Part shown: piece by piece, positions 52,834-62,314 of the stretch
How positions within the stretch are numbered: the stretch's first letter is position 1
Layout: each line of letters opens with the position of its first letter
Source of the DNA: Lachnospiraceae bacterium
GTDB lineage: Bacteria > Bacillota > Clostridia > Lachnospirales > Lachnospiraceae
DNA length: 64,000 nucleotides
Assembly (NCBI GenBank): GCA_024693845.1
Contig: JAILKJ010000008.1
Location: 1-64,000 of the forward strand
Direction: 5' to 3'
Notes under the pieces: generated by a model
Told to the model about the DNA's origin: nothing
Database searches by the model: none
The model's input: the letters and a program-made list of their open reading frames with translations, nothing else
Program-made: the position numbers and the translations under genes

Positions 52834-55395
52834 GTGGGGAAGAATCAGCGTCAGAACGAAATGTTTGAAGCATCACACGGAATGATCCTGATCAGTTATA
52901 CCATACTGTCGGTCGTTCTCATGGGTGAGATGCTTTTGCTCGGATGGGAAGAATGGGTACTTCCGCTTCTGTTTTTCGGTGTTGTGGGGGGATGGGCCCT
53001 CCATATCACCCATACTCTTTCGGAACAGGTCCGCATCTGGATCTATTCTATCCTGATGATGGTCACCTTTTTCTATTACGGCTGCCATGAGACCAGCTTT
53101 TTTGACTGTGCCGTTGTCATGGTCGGAGTGATCATGCTCTATACCATGACAGGTAACGTGCACCTGATCACCTTGTGTCAGTTCACGTATTTCATCACCA
53201 TGGGATATGATCTGATCTATCTGATCAGAACGGGATATCACTTTGACAGCCTTATTATTACAAGGATCCTTTTGCATATCGGCCTCGTGCTCATGTCCGG
53301 ATGGATCGCCAGAGTGGTGGTTCGGAAATGGGACGAGGTTTTATACAAGTCGGATGACAAGATCCATGAGCTTTCGGAAGCCACCAAGCGTATGAATGAC
53401 TTTCTGGCTAACGTTTCCCATGAGATCCGCACCCCCATCAATGCCGTCATCGGTCTGACGACGGTTTCCTCCAAAACGGAAAAGGATCCGGCGATCCGTA
53501 AGAATCTGGACTCCATCAAGGAAGCAGGCGAGAGAGTCACCGAGCAGATCGGCGATATTCTTGACTATACCGAGATCGATATGGGTAAGCTCATGGTGAA
53601 CCGGGAAAGCTACATGCTTTCTTCTATTGTGAATGATCTGGCGGAACGTACCCACATGCTGGGACGGGAGGACGTGGAGATCATTTTTGACGTGGATGCC
53701 AAGATACCGGCAGTTCTTCGCGGCGACGGCGGTAAGATCAAAAAGATCATCTGGCATCTGCTTACCAACAGCGTGAAATTCACCAAAAAAGGCGGCGTCT
53801 ATGTCAAGATCTATACCTTAGAGCGCCCCTATGGTGTCAACCTCTGCATAGAGATCGAGGATACGGGTATCGGTATGGAAGAATCCGAGATCGATAAGAT
53901 CTTCGAGAAGTTCTATCAGTCCGATTCCGGCAGAAGCAGAAGAGTCGGCGGTCTGGGTCTGGGTATTCCCATCGTTTACGGTTTTGTCAAATCCATGGGC
54001 GGTTTCATGACCATCGACAGTGAGGTGGGACGGGGGACCCGGGTTTCCGTCAGCATTCCCCAGGAGGTGGAGAATTCCGTCAGCTGCATGGTGGTCAGCG
54101 AGAGAGAAAAGATCTGCATCGCCACCTTCCTGCAATATTCCACCTTCGAGGTTTCCAAGGTGCAGCAGTATTATAACGAGATGATCGCCAATCTGGTGCG
54201 GGGTCTCGGCGTTCTGCTTTATCCGGCACAGACTCTGGAGGAGCTTCAGAATCTGGATTCTCATTATCATCTGACCCATCTGTTTGTGGGTGCCCGGGAA
54301 TTTGAAGACAATCGTGCCTATATGGACGAACTCCTTCGCAGGATGGAGGTCGTGGTTGTGGCGGATGACAGCTTTACGGTGCCCAAGGATTCACCCATCA
54401 AGTATATGCGTAAGCCCTTCTATTGCTTCCCCGTGGCAAGCGTACTCAATGAGATCGGCCGGGGACGTTCGAAGGATAGTGAGAAGATCTATACGCCGGG
54501 CATCAAGGCTCTGGTAGTGGACGATGAGCCCATGAACCTGCTGGTTGCCAATGGTATCTTCAGCGGATACGGCATGCTGGTGTCCACTGCCGATTCCGGT
54601 ATAACTGCTCTTAACATGTGTGAGCAGGAGGATTACGATATCATCTTCATGGATCATATGATGCCGGAGATGGATGGTATCGAAGCCATGAAGAAGCTGC
54701 GCACCAATGCGGCAAGAAAGGGCAAGGAGCTGTGCATCGTAGCGCTGACGGCCAATGCGGTCAGCAGTGCCAAGAACATGTTCATATCGGAGGGCTTCGA
54801 CGGTTTCGTGCCCAAGCCCATTGAGATCGCCGAGCTGGACCGCGTATTAAAGAAGGTACTTCCCAAGTCCGCCATCACCACCTCCCTTCCCGAAACGGAG
54901 GAGCAGGCGCAGGAAAATACGATGAAGGAAGAGACAGCATCAGAAAGTAAGCATGTGCTAACTGAGGAATACGGTGACAGCAGACTTTCGGAGCTTGCCG
55001 AAGCGGGTGTGGATGTTACCCTGGGTCTGCATTACTGTCAGAATGATACGGAGTTTTACAAGACGCTGCTCATGCAGTTCGGTAGCGACAGCCGGGAGAA
55101 AAAGACCAAGCTGAATGATTATTTCGAAAAAAAGACCTGGCCTGATTATGCCATCGTAGTCCATGCCTTAAAGAGCACGGCTAAGATGATCGGAGCCATG
55201 GACCTTTCCGAGAATGCCAAATCCATGGAGGCAGCGGCCAAGGAAGGAAACGAAGCGGAACTTACCGCTTCCCATGAACCCCTGATGCAGCAATATACGA
55301 CACTTTGTGATAAGATCGATTCCCTTTACGGTATCAATGAAGAAGAGGATGATTCCGAAGTGCTCGAATTCTGGGAAGGGGGGCAGGAATCATGA
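52834..55395 (+). CDS. Hybrid histidine kinase with REC and HPt domains
   Basis: 853 residues from a GTG start touching the previous stop. About six membrane helices (~17-165) lead to HisKA with His196 (VSHEIRTP), then HATPase with DTGIGM at 343-348 and GGLGLGIP. A degenerate receiver-like stretch (~415-535) is followed by a full REC with Asp607 (FMDHMMPEMDG) and an HPt domain with His777 (VVHALKSTAKMIGA). It can run a full phosphorelay, plausibly to the HD-GYP regulator upstream. The signal is unknown. Confidence 0.92.
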   Translation: MGKNQRQNEMFEASHGMILISYTILSVVLMGEMLLLGWEEWVLPLLFFGVVGGWALHITHTLSEQVRIWIYSILMMVTFFYYGCHETSFFDCAVVMVGVIMLYTMTGNVHLITLCQFTYFITMGYDLIYLIRTGYHFDSLIITRILLHIGLVLMSGWIARVVVRKWDEVLYKSDDKIHELSEATKRMNDFLANVSHEIRTPINAVIGLTTVSSKTEKDPAIRKNLDSIKEAGERVTEQIGDILDYTEIDMGKLMVNRESYMLSSIVNDLAERTHMLGREDVEIIFDVDAKIPAVLRGDGGKIKKIIWHLLTNSVKFTKKGGVYVKIYTLERPYGVNLCIEIEDTGIGMEESEIDKIFEKFYQSDSGRSRRVGGLGLGIPIVYGFVKSMGGFMTIDSEVGRGTRVSVSIPQEVENSVSCMVVSEREKICIATFLQYSTFEVSKVQQYYNEMIANLVRGLGVLLYPAQTLEELQNLDSHYHLTHLFVGAREFEDNRAYMDELLRRMEVVVVADDSFTVPKDSPIKYMRKPFYCFPVASVLNEIGRGRSKDSEKIYTPGIKALVVDDEPMNLLVANGIFSGYGMLVSTADSGITALNMCEQEDYDIIFMDHMMPEMDGIEAMKKLRTNAARKGKELCIVALTANAVSSAKNMFISEGFDGFVPKPIEIAELDRVLKKVLPKSAITTSLPETEEQAQENTMKEETASESKHVLTEEYGDSRLSELAEAGVDVTLGLHYCQNDTEFYKTLLMQFGSDSREKKTKLNDYFEKKTWPDYAIVVHALKSTAKMIGAMDLSENAKSMEAAAKEGNEAELTASHEPLMQQYTTLCDKIDSLYGINEEEDDSEVLEFWEGGQES

Positions 55396-58058
55396 AAATA
55401 ACAAGGATCAAAGATTTTATCATGGATCATAACCGGGAAGTGCAGGATCGTCTTTTCGTCCTGACCATGAGCATCGGGATCACGGCCCTTACGCTGATCA
55501 TGATCATCGGTATGTTCCTCGGGGAAAGTATTACGGATATCCTTGCCATGGCCATAGGACTTTTGATATCCATTGTCCTTGCGGTGATCAGTATCAAGAC
55601 CGGCAAGATCCAGGTGGGTGCCACCATTGTTGCACTGATGATCGTCTTCCTCCTGTTGCCTGTGACGTTTTTAACCAGCGGAGCCGTCAACGGCGGAACC
55701 CCCATGTGGTTTATCTTCTGTGCGCTGTTCATCGGACTGATCCTCAAGGGCAAGAACCGTCTGGTCTGCCTGTTCTGTGAAATGGTTTCCGCTGCGGTCT
55801 GCTATTATGTTGCTTATTATCATCCGGAATTCGTAACGGAGCACAGCCGCAAGCTGGCATTCCTGGATTCCTTTTCCGCACTGATCCTGGTCAGCATTCT
55901 GGTCAGCTCTCTGGCGGGATTTGAGATCGTCATCTACCGCAGGGAGAGTGAGAGAGCAAAGCTCCAGAAAAAAGAGATCGATGATCTTTCCCAGGCTCAG
56001 AATCAGTTTTTCTCCAGCATGAGCCATGAGATCCGCACGCCCATCAACACCATCATCGGTTTGAATGAGATGATCCTCCGGGAGGATATTTCCGAAGAGG
56101 TGGCGGAGGATGCAAGAAGCATTCAGTCCGCAAGTAAGCTCCTTTTGCACTTGATCAACGATATCCTGGATATGTCCAAGGCAGAGGCGGGGAAGATGGA
56201 TGTCAATTACCTTGCCTACAATACCGGAGATATGCTCTCCGAGATCGTGGATATGCTTTGGCTCCGTGCCCGGGAAAAAGGCCTTACCTTCCATGTGGAG
56301 GTGGATCCCGCGCTTCCCGTTTCCCTTATCGGCGATGAGATCAAGATCAAAGAGGTTCTGATCAACCTCTTGACAAATGCAGTAAAATATACAAAGCAGG
56401 GTGATGTGACCCTTTCGATCCAGAGCGAGAAGATCAGCGATACGAGAGTGAAGGTCATTTACTCCGTCATCGATACGGGCGTCGGCATCAAAAAAGAAAA
56501 CCTTCCCTACATCTTCTCGGCCTTTAAACGGGTGGACGAAGAGAATAACCGGTATATCGAAGGAACGGGTCTGGGACTTTCCATTTCCCAGAAGTACGTT
56601 CAGATGATGGGCGGACAGCTGCGGGTCAACAGTATCTACAGACAGGGCTCCACCTTCATCATGGAGCTGGAGCAGGAGATCAATTCCGAAGAGCTGATCG
56701 GCAAGGTCGATGTGGAAGCCAGACATGCCATGAACCGCCAGCGCCATTACAAGCAGTCCTTCGAGGCACCCCGGGCCCACATCCTTGTGGTGGATGACAG
56801 CAAGGCCAACCTGATGGTAACGGAGAAGCTCCTTAGGGATACCAAGGTACAGCTGGATACCGTATCCAGCGGTGAGGAAGCTTTGAAAAAAACCCTGGAT
56901 ACAGAATATGATCTGATCCTGATGGATCATCTGATGCCGGAAATGGACGGTATCGAAACCCTTCGCCGGATCCGCAAACAGATGGGCGGCCGCTGCAAGG
57001 AAAGCAAGGTAGTAGCCCTTACCGCCAATGCGGGAGCCGAAAGCCGGGAGCTCTATAAGAAGGAAGGCTTTGACGGTTATCTGGAAAAGCCGGTTACGGG
57101 ACAGGAGCTGGAGGCCGAGATCATCCATCAGCTTCCCAGAGAGAAGATCACCAAGATCGAGAATTCCTCCGGTATGGAACAGCCCCTGCTGGAGACAGAC
57201 CACAGGAGAAAAAAATCCGCCATCCTCATCACCACGGACAGCGTTTGCGACCTGCCCAGGGAGCTGGTTTCGGAGAACGATCTGGATATCCTTCCCTATC
57301 ATGTTCAGACCGACCGGGGTATTTTCCTGGACGAGATCGAAACGGATTCCCGGGGCCTGATATTGCATATCCGCGAAAGCTACGAGAATGTGAAATCCGA
57401 ATCGCCTTCGGTGGAGGAGTATGAGGCCTTCTTCTCAAGGGTTTTGACAAGGACCAATCATATCGTTCATATCGCCATGGCCTCCAAAGTCAGCAACGGT
57501 TATGACAATGCTCTGGAAGCTGCCAAGTCCTTCGGCAACGTGGACGTGATCGACAGCGGACATCTTTCCAGCGGTATGGGTCTTATCGTTCTTGCCGCCT
57601 GCCGGATGGCAGCCAAGAACATGAATGCCTCGGATCTGGTTGACGAGATCAGACGGCTTTCGGCAAAAGTGCATACCAGCTTTATCGTGGATGATACGAA
57701 TTACCTGGCAAGGGCAGGAAGGATCAGTGCGAAGGTAGCCACCCTGGCCAACACTTTTCTCCTGCGTCCCGTTCTTGTGCTCAATAAGAGTAAGATGAGC
57801 GTGGGAAAAGTGCTGTTCGGAGCCCGGGAAAAATCCTGGCGCAGGTATATCGCCTCCTCCCTGGAAAGCTGGGGGTCCATCGATAAAAGGCGGGTCTTTG
57901 TGACCTATGTGGCTCTCAGTAAGGAGGATCAGGATTTCATTCGTGAAGAGATCCTTAAGAGAGTCGGGTTCGAAGAAGTCATCTTCCAGAAGGCTTCTCC
58001 GGCAATTTCCATCAACTGCGGCCCCCAGACCTTCGGTGTGCTGTACATGGAAAAATAG
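55392..58058 (+). CDS. Hybrid histidine kinase fused to a DegV (fatty-acid-binding) domain
   Basis: 888 residues, start overlapping the previous stop by 4 nt. About six membrane helices (~19-182); HisKA with His212 (MSHEIRTP); HATPase with DTGVGI at 361-366 and GTGLGL at 391-396; REC with Asp512 (LMDHLMPEMDG). A complete DegV/EDD domain fills 608-888: ITTDSVCDLP at the start, SPSVEEY, ASKVSNGYDNA, VIDSGHLSSGMGL, NYLARAGRIS and GPQTFGVLY at the end. DegV proteins such as FakB hold a fatty acid for phosphorylation. No HPt is present. The fusion suggests lipid-dependent signalling; this is inference. Confidence 0.92.
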   Translation: MKITRIKDFIMDHNREVQDRLFVLTMSIGITALTLIMIIGMFLGESITDILAMAIGLLISIVLAVISIKTGKIQVGATIVALMIVFLLLPVTFLTSGAVNGGTPMWFIFCALFIGLILKGKNRLVCLFCEMVSAAVCYYVAYYHPEFVTEHSRKLAFLDSFSALILVSILVSSLAGFEIVIYRRESERAKLQKKEIDDLSQAQNQFFSSMSHEIRTPINTIIGLNEMILREDISEEVAEDARSIQSASKLLLHLINDILDMSKAEAGKMDVNYLAYNTGDMLSEIVDMLWLRAREKGLTFHVEVDPALPVSLIGDEIKIKEVLINLLTNAVKYTKQGDVTLSIQSEKISDTRVKVIYSVIDTGVGIKKENLPYIFSAFKRVDEENNRYIEGTGLGLSISQKYVQMMGGQLRVNSIYRQGSTFIMELEQEINSEELIGKVDVEARHAMNRQRHYKQSFEAPRAHILVVDDSKANLMVTEKLLRDTKVQLDTVSSGEEALKKTLDTEYDLILMDHLMPEMDGIETLRRIRKQMGGRCKESKVVALTANAGAESRELYKKEGFDGYLEKPVTGQELEAEIIHQLPREKITKIENSSGMEQPLLETDHRRKKSAILITTDSVCDLPRELVSENDLDILPYHVQTDRGIFLDEIETDSRGLILHIRESYENVKSESPSVEEYEAFFSRVLTRTNHIVHIAMASKVSNGYDNALEAAKSFGNVDVIDSGHLSSGMGLIVLAACRMAAKNMNASDLVDEIRRLSAKVHTSFIVDDTNYLARAGRISAKVATLANTFLLRPVLVLNKSKMSVGKVLFGAREKSWRRYIASSLESWGSIDKRRVFVTYVALSKEDQDFIREEILKRVGFEEVIFQKASPAISINCGPQTFGVLYMEK

Positions 58059-58094
58059 TTATACGGTAGTATTGGAAAAGGAGTTTTACAAAAA

Positions 58095-59282
58095 GTGGAA
58101 GCATATAGTATATTTAAAGATCTGGCGATCCTGGTCATCGCCGCAAAGTTTTTCGGATTGGTGGCGCGCAAGTGTAAGGCGCCCCAGGTTGTAGGAGAGA
58201 TCATAGCAGGGCTTTTGATCGGGCCCGGTGTTTTGGGGCTGGTTTCCCAGTCCCCTTTTATCGCCCAGATGGCGGAGATCGGCGTTGTCCTTCTGATGTT
58301 CTCGGCAGGACTTGGCACCAATCTGAAGGATCTGTTAAAGACGGGTCCCATTGCTTTTCTCATCGCCTGCTTCGGCGTCTTCGTGCCCCTGGGGCTTGGA
58401 GCTTTGTTCTATTTTTGCTATTACGGCTTTTCCCCCTTCGGATCGCCGGAGTTCTATAAGGGTATTTTTATCGGGACCATCATGACCGCAACCTCGGTCA
58501 GCATTACCGTCTCGGCCCTGAAGGAGATGGGAAAGCTTCAGACCAAAGTGGGACAGACCATTTTGTCGGCCGCCATTATCGATGACGTGATCGGTATCAT
58601 GGTGCTGACCTTTGTTATCGGACTTAAGGATCCGGCCATGAAGCCGCTGATCGTGGTGGTGCAGTCCCTTTTGTTCTTTGTGTTTTCCCTGGTATTCGGA
58701 TTTATCAGCTACAAGATCTTTAAGAAGGTGGACAAGCGCTATCCCCACACCCAGCGTATTCCCATCGCGGGACTGGCTTACTGCTTTGCCCTGTCCTATA
58801 TCGCAGAGCATTACTTCGGGATCGCGGACATCACCGGCGCCTATTTTGCCGGGATCATTCTTTGCAATATCAAGGATTCGGATTACATCGCCGAGAAGAT
58901 GGACATCAATTCCTACATGCTCTTCGGTCCCATCTTCTTTGCATCCATCGGACTCAAAACGGATCTGGGAGATATGACCCTGCCGCTTCTGGGATTTTCC
59001 ATTGGTTTTGTGCTGGTGGCACTGCTTTCCAAGATCATCGGCTGCGGTCTGATGTCGGGCCTGTGCCGGTTTGGTTTCTGGGACAGCCTGAAGATCGGTG
59101 TCGGCATGATGACCAGAGGAGAGGTGGCCCTGATCGTGGCCCAGAAGGGACTGTCGGCGGGACTGATCGAGCCGATCTATTTTACCAGCGTGATCCTGCT
59201 CATCATCGTATCGTCGGTATCCACCCCGATCCTTTTGAAGATCCTGTTTAAAAAGAGCGATAATCTGCCGCAGAAAACCTGA
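58095..59282 (+). CDS. Cation:proton antiporter (CPA2 family)
   Basis: 395-residue membrane protein with ~12-13 helices. KAPQVVGEIIAGLLIGP and the ion-binding Asp-Asp pair in AAIIDDVIGIMVL are CPA2 hallmarks, along with GAYFAGIIL and MTRGEVALIVAQ. There is no C-terminal TrkA/KTN domain, so it resembles NapA-type Na/H antiporters. A GTG start follows AAAGGAG. It begins 36 nt after the DegV-kinase gene and may belong to its transcript. Confidence 0.9.
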   Translation: MEAYSIFKDLAILVIAAKFFGLVARKCKAPQVVGEIIAGLLIGPGVLGLVSQSPFIAQMAEIGVVLLMFSAGLGTNLKDLLKTGPIAFLIACFGVFVPLGLGALFYFCYYGFSPFGSPEFYKGIFIGTIMTATSVSITVSALKEMGKLQTKVGQTILSAAIIDDVIGIMVLTFVIGLKDPAMKPLIVVVQSLLFFVFSLVFGFISYKIFKKVDKRYPHTQRIPIAGLAYCFALSYIAEHYFGIADITGAYFAGIILCNIKDSDYIAEKMDINSYMLFGPIFFASIGLKTDLGDMTLPLLGFSIGFVLVALLSKIIGCGLMSGLCRFGFWDSLKIGVGMMTRGEVALIVAQKGLSAGLIEPIYFTSVILLIIVSSVSTPILLKILFKKSDNLPQKT

Positions 59283-59303
59283 GAATAGTTAGCCGGAGGT
59301 AAC

Positions 59304-60146
59304 ATGAGATCGATTCAGACTGAGGATATAACCAAAACCATAGCAGAGCTTTGTATCAAAGCCAATCACTATCTGACACCGGATATGGCGTCCGTATTGG
59401 AAAATGCCCGCTCATCGGAGCGTTCTCCCGTGGGCTGTCATGTATTAAACCAGCTGTCGGAAAACCTGAAGATCGCGGGAGAGGATATGATCCCCATCTG
59501 CCAGGATACGGGAATGGCAGTGGTCTTTATGGAGATCGGACAGGATGTGCATATCGAAGGCGGAGATCTGACGGAGGCCGTCAACGAGGGAGTCCGGCGC
59601 GGCTACGTGGACGGATATCTGCGAAAGTCCGTAGTAAGCGATCCCTTACTTCGTGAAAACACCGGAGACAATACCCCTGCGGTCCTTTATACGGAAATAG
59701 TAAGGGGTGACAAACTCAGGATCACCGTGGCCCCCAAGGGTTTCGGAAGCGAGAATATGAGCCGTGTCTTCATGCTCAAGCCCGCCGACGGAGTAGAGGG
59801 TGTCAAAAATGCGATCCTCACCGCAGTTTCCGATGCGGGTCCCAATGCCTGCCCGCCCATGGTGGTAGGCGTGGGCATCGGCGGTACCTTTGAAAAGGCT
59901 GCGCTCCTTGCCAAGAAGGCCCTGCTCCGGGATGTATCCAAAGGCTCTGAGCTTTCCCATATCGCAGATCTGGAAAAAGAGATGCTGGAGAAGATCAACG
60001 GTCTCGGTATCGGACCCGGCGGTCTGGGGGGCACCACCACGGCTCTTGCAGTCAACATCAATACCTATCCCACCCATATCGCAGGTCTGCCGGTAGCAGT
60101 GAACATCTGCTGTCACGTGAATCGGCATGCTGTAGGAGAACTTTAA
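59304..60146 (+). CDS. Class I fumarate hydratase, alpha subunit
   Basis: 280 residues. Fe-S ligands of class I hydro-lyases are visible: Cys in PICQDTGMA, in GPNACPPMVVG and in NICCHVNRHA. GIGGTFEKAALL and GLGGTTTALAVN are conserved. With the beta subunit it hydrates fumarate to malate using a 4Fe-4S cluster. L-tartrate dehydratase is the alternative. GGAGG lies 6 nt before the ATG. An unusual 236-bp element separates it from its partner. Confidence 0.92.
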   Translation: MRSIQTEDITKTIAELCIKANHYLTPDMASVLENARSSERSPVGCHVLNQLSENLKIAGEDMIPICQDTGMAVVFMEIGQDVHIEGGDLTEAVNEGVRRGYVDGYLRKSVVSDPLLRENTGDNTPAVLYTEIVRGDKLRITVAPKGFGSENMSRVFMLKPADGVEGVKNAILTAVSDAGPNACPPMVVGVGIGGTFEKAALLAKKALLRDVSKGSELSHIADLEKEMLEKINGLGIGPGGLGGTTTALAVNINTYPTHIAGLPVAVNICCHVNRHAVGEL

Positions 60147-60155
60147 TTATATATA

Positions 60156-60391
60156 GACGGGGGGCTCAGGAGCTGCCATCCTGCTGCAGGCCCGCTTTCC
60201 GCTGCTTTCAAACCGCAACGGCTAGCTAACATCAACTTCGTTTCTGTTAACTAGAGCTACGCAGTATGCACACAGATTTGCTGTAGCAAATCTGGCGCTA
60301 AAAACGCCTAAGCGTTTTTAATGCTCGCCACACAATATGGACCGGCGGTTTTCAAAGCACCTGCAGCCGGACAGCAGCTCCACCCCCCGTC
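60156..60391. repeat. 236-bp inverted-repeat element between fumarase subunits
   Basis: The ends are GACGGGGGG and CCCCCCGTC. Nested pairs continue inward: GGAGCTGC/GCAGCTCC, CTGCAGG/CCTGCAG and GCTTTcAAACCGC/GCGGTTTtcAAAGC. The centre holds CTAGcTAACA/TGTTAaCTAG, AGATTTGC-TGTA-GCAAATCT and AAAAACGC-CTAA-GCGTTTTT hairpins. It is either a small mobile element or a structured RNA in the operon. Confidence 0.65.
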
Positions 60392-60416
60392 GATACATAA
60401 CAGAAAGGAACCATAT

Positions 60417-60968
60417 ATGGAATACCACATCAGTGCACCATTAAATAAAGAGGAAATAAAGAAGCTCCGCATCGGTGATACAGTTTATATCAGCGGAACG
60501 ATCTACACCGCAAGAGATGCGGCGCATAAGCGGATGCAGGAGGCACTGGATGCCGGAAAAGAGCTTCCCATCTCCATGGAGAATAACGTGATCTACTACA
60601 TGGGTCCTTCTCCCGCAAGAGAAGGTCGTCCCATCGGATCGGCAGGCCCCACCACAGCCAGCCGCATGGATAAATATGCCCCCGCCCTTCTGGATCTGGG
60701 TCTTGCAGCCATGGTGGGCAAGGGTAAAAGAAGCCCCAAGGTGAAGGAAGCCGTGATCCGGAACAAGGCGGTTTACTTTGCGGCCATCGGCGGTGCCGGT
60801 GCACTTTTATCCAAGGCCATTACGGCTTCCGAAGTGGTAGCCTATGAGGATCTGGGTACCGAAGCCATCCGCAAGCTTACGGTCAATGAGTTTCCCGTGA
60901 TCGTTGTTATGGACTGCGAGGGGAACGATCTTTATGAAACCGCCCCGAAGGAGTATGCATGTCAGTAA
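60417..60968 (+). CDS. Class I fumarate hydratase, beta subunit
   Basis: 183 residues, matching the C-terminal half of class I fumarases: LRIGDTVYISGTIYTARDAAHKR, MGPSPA, GPTTASRMD, VGKGKRS and AAIGGAGALL. It pairs with the alpha subunit upstream. ATG 60417 follows AGAAAGGA; an in-frame ATG at 60321 would extend into the inverted-repeat element and is not conserved. Its last 10 nt overlap the next gene. Confidence 0.92.
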   Translation: MEYHISAPLNKEEIKKLRIGDTVYISGTIYTARDAAHKRMQEALDAGKELPISMENNVIYYMGPSPAREGRPIGSAGPTTASRMDKYAPALLDLGLAAMVGKGKRSPKVKEAVIRNKAVYFAAIGGAGALLSKAITASEVVAYEDLGTEAIRKLTVNEFPVIVVMDCEGNDLYETAPKEYACQ

Positions 60969-62263
60969 AGAACATAAAAAAGCTGCCGCTTTATCTGCTT
61001 TTATTCATGGCCGTGTATGTCATTTTACTCGGCCTGTTCTTTTTGTCCGTAAAAACCATTCCCAGACAGGCCATCCTGCCCGGTCTGGAGGCTTCGGCAG
61101 AGTATTATAAAGACCGGGAAATGGTGGAGTTCCTTTTAAAGAAGGTCAAGGCATCCCGCCTGGATAATATCAGTGATCCCTATCTTCTGAACATCATCAA
61201 TTATCAGGACAGCAGCAAGCCGGCCCGCTCCATAGCCAACGCCATGCTGTATGTGGGAGAGGGGATCGGGACAACGGAGGCATTCTGCCGCGCTGTCACG
61301 GATCTTCCGGCGCCGGATACGGAGTATCTGCGTTATTGGCACGGAAGCTCGGCCCTTGTTCGGTTTATGCTGCAGTTTACGGATATTACGGGGATCTATC
61401 GCATCTTTACCATCCTTCTTGCTCTGCTGACGGTGATCCTGAGTATCGTTTTACTACGGTATCGTCACATCCGGCTCTGGCTCTATACCATGATCGCCTT
61501 TGCCGCCGGCAGCCTGTGGTTTTCCACGATCTCCCTGGAATATACCTGGTGCGCTCTGCTGATGCTCATCTTTTCCATATTGACGGCGGTCCTTTGTCAG
61601 AAGGGCAGGGAAAAATATCTGCCTGCATTTTTGCTTGTCAGCGGAATACTGACAAACTTTCTGGACTTTCTGACCTATGAGACCGTGACCATGACGGTTC
61701 CGATGCTGCTGGCCGTGGCCATCTGCTTTAAGAAGGATAAACAGTTAAAGGAGACGGCCGTTTTATCCGCCGGCTCGGCTCTTGCGTGGCTTTGCGGCTA
61801 CGGAGGGATGTGGGCCGGAAAGTGGATCTATGCGGCAGCGGTCCTTCGCAAAAATGTACTGCCCCTTGTTACGGGACATGTGGAAGAAAGACTGGTGGGA
61901 GCGGAGAACTTAAGTTCCAATTACCTGATCGGAACCTTCCAGCTTCTGAAAAGGGAATTCGGCTGCCTCTTTCCCTTCGGCTATGGAGTCGGCGGCAAGG
62001 TGGTGGGTATCCTGCTGCTGATCTTTCTTTTTTCCTTTTATTTTGTATTTCAAAAAAAGGGCGGGGATCTGTCAAAGCTGAAGTTCTATCTGCTCGTCGG
62101 ACTGGTCCCCATCATCCGGTTTCTGGTGCTTCGAAATCATACCGCTCTGCATGATGCCTTCACCTTCCGGGCACTGATGGGAACGGTATTGGCCTGGGGG
62201 CTGGCCGGTGACCAATGGCTGGGGGATCCGAAAAAGGATATTCCAAGAGATAAGAAAAAATGA
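60959..62263 (+). CDS. Polytopic membrane protein of unknown function
   Basis: 434 residues. One helix (~9-31), an extracytoplasmic region (~35-125, ending WHGSSALVRFMLQFTDI), then about eight helices and a basic tail ending RDKKK. The N-terminal helix, large first loop and helix bundle recall GT-C glycosyltransferases, but I see no diagnostic motif. It overlaps the fumarase beta gene by 10 nt, so it is translated from the same transcript even though a link to fumarase is not obvious. Confidence 0.65.
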   Translation: MSVKNIKKLPLYLLLFMAVYVILLGLFFLSVKTIPRQAILPGLEASAEYYKDREMVEFLLKKVKASRLDNISDPYLLNIINYQDSSKPARSIANAMLYVGEGIGTTEAFCRAVTDLPAPDTEYLRYWHGSSALVRFMLQFTDITGIYRIFTILLALLTVILSIVLLRYRHIRLWLYTMIAFAAGSLWFSTISLEYTWCALLMLIFSILTAVLCQKGREKYLPAFLLVSGILTNFLDFLTYETVTMTVPMLLAVAICFKKDKQLKETAVLSAGSALAWLCGYGGMWAGKWIYAAAVLRKNVLPLVTGHVEERLVGAENLSSNYLIGTFQLLKREFGCLFPFGYGVGGKVVGILLLIFLFSFYFVFQKKGGDLSKLKFYLLVGLVPIIRFLVLRNHTALHDAFTFRALMGTVLAWGLAGDQWLGDPKKDIPRDKKK

Positions 62264-62314
62264 TACAATAGAACAGATTAGGAATAATATATCATATATC
62301 GAAAGGGGTAGATT

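Noticed and set aside
55671-57368. 565-codon minus-strand frame opposite the DegV-kinase gene
   Set aside because: All kinase, REC and DegV motifs are on the plus strand; the reverse frame is compositional.
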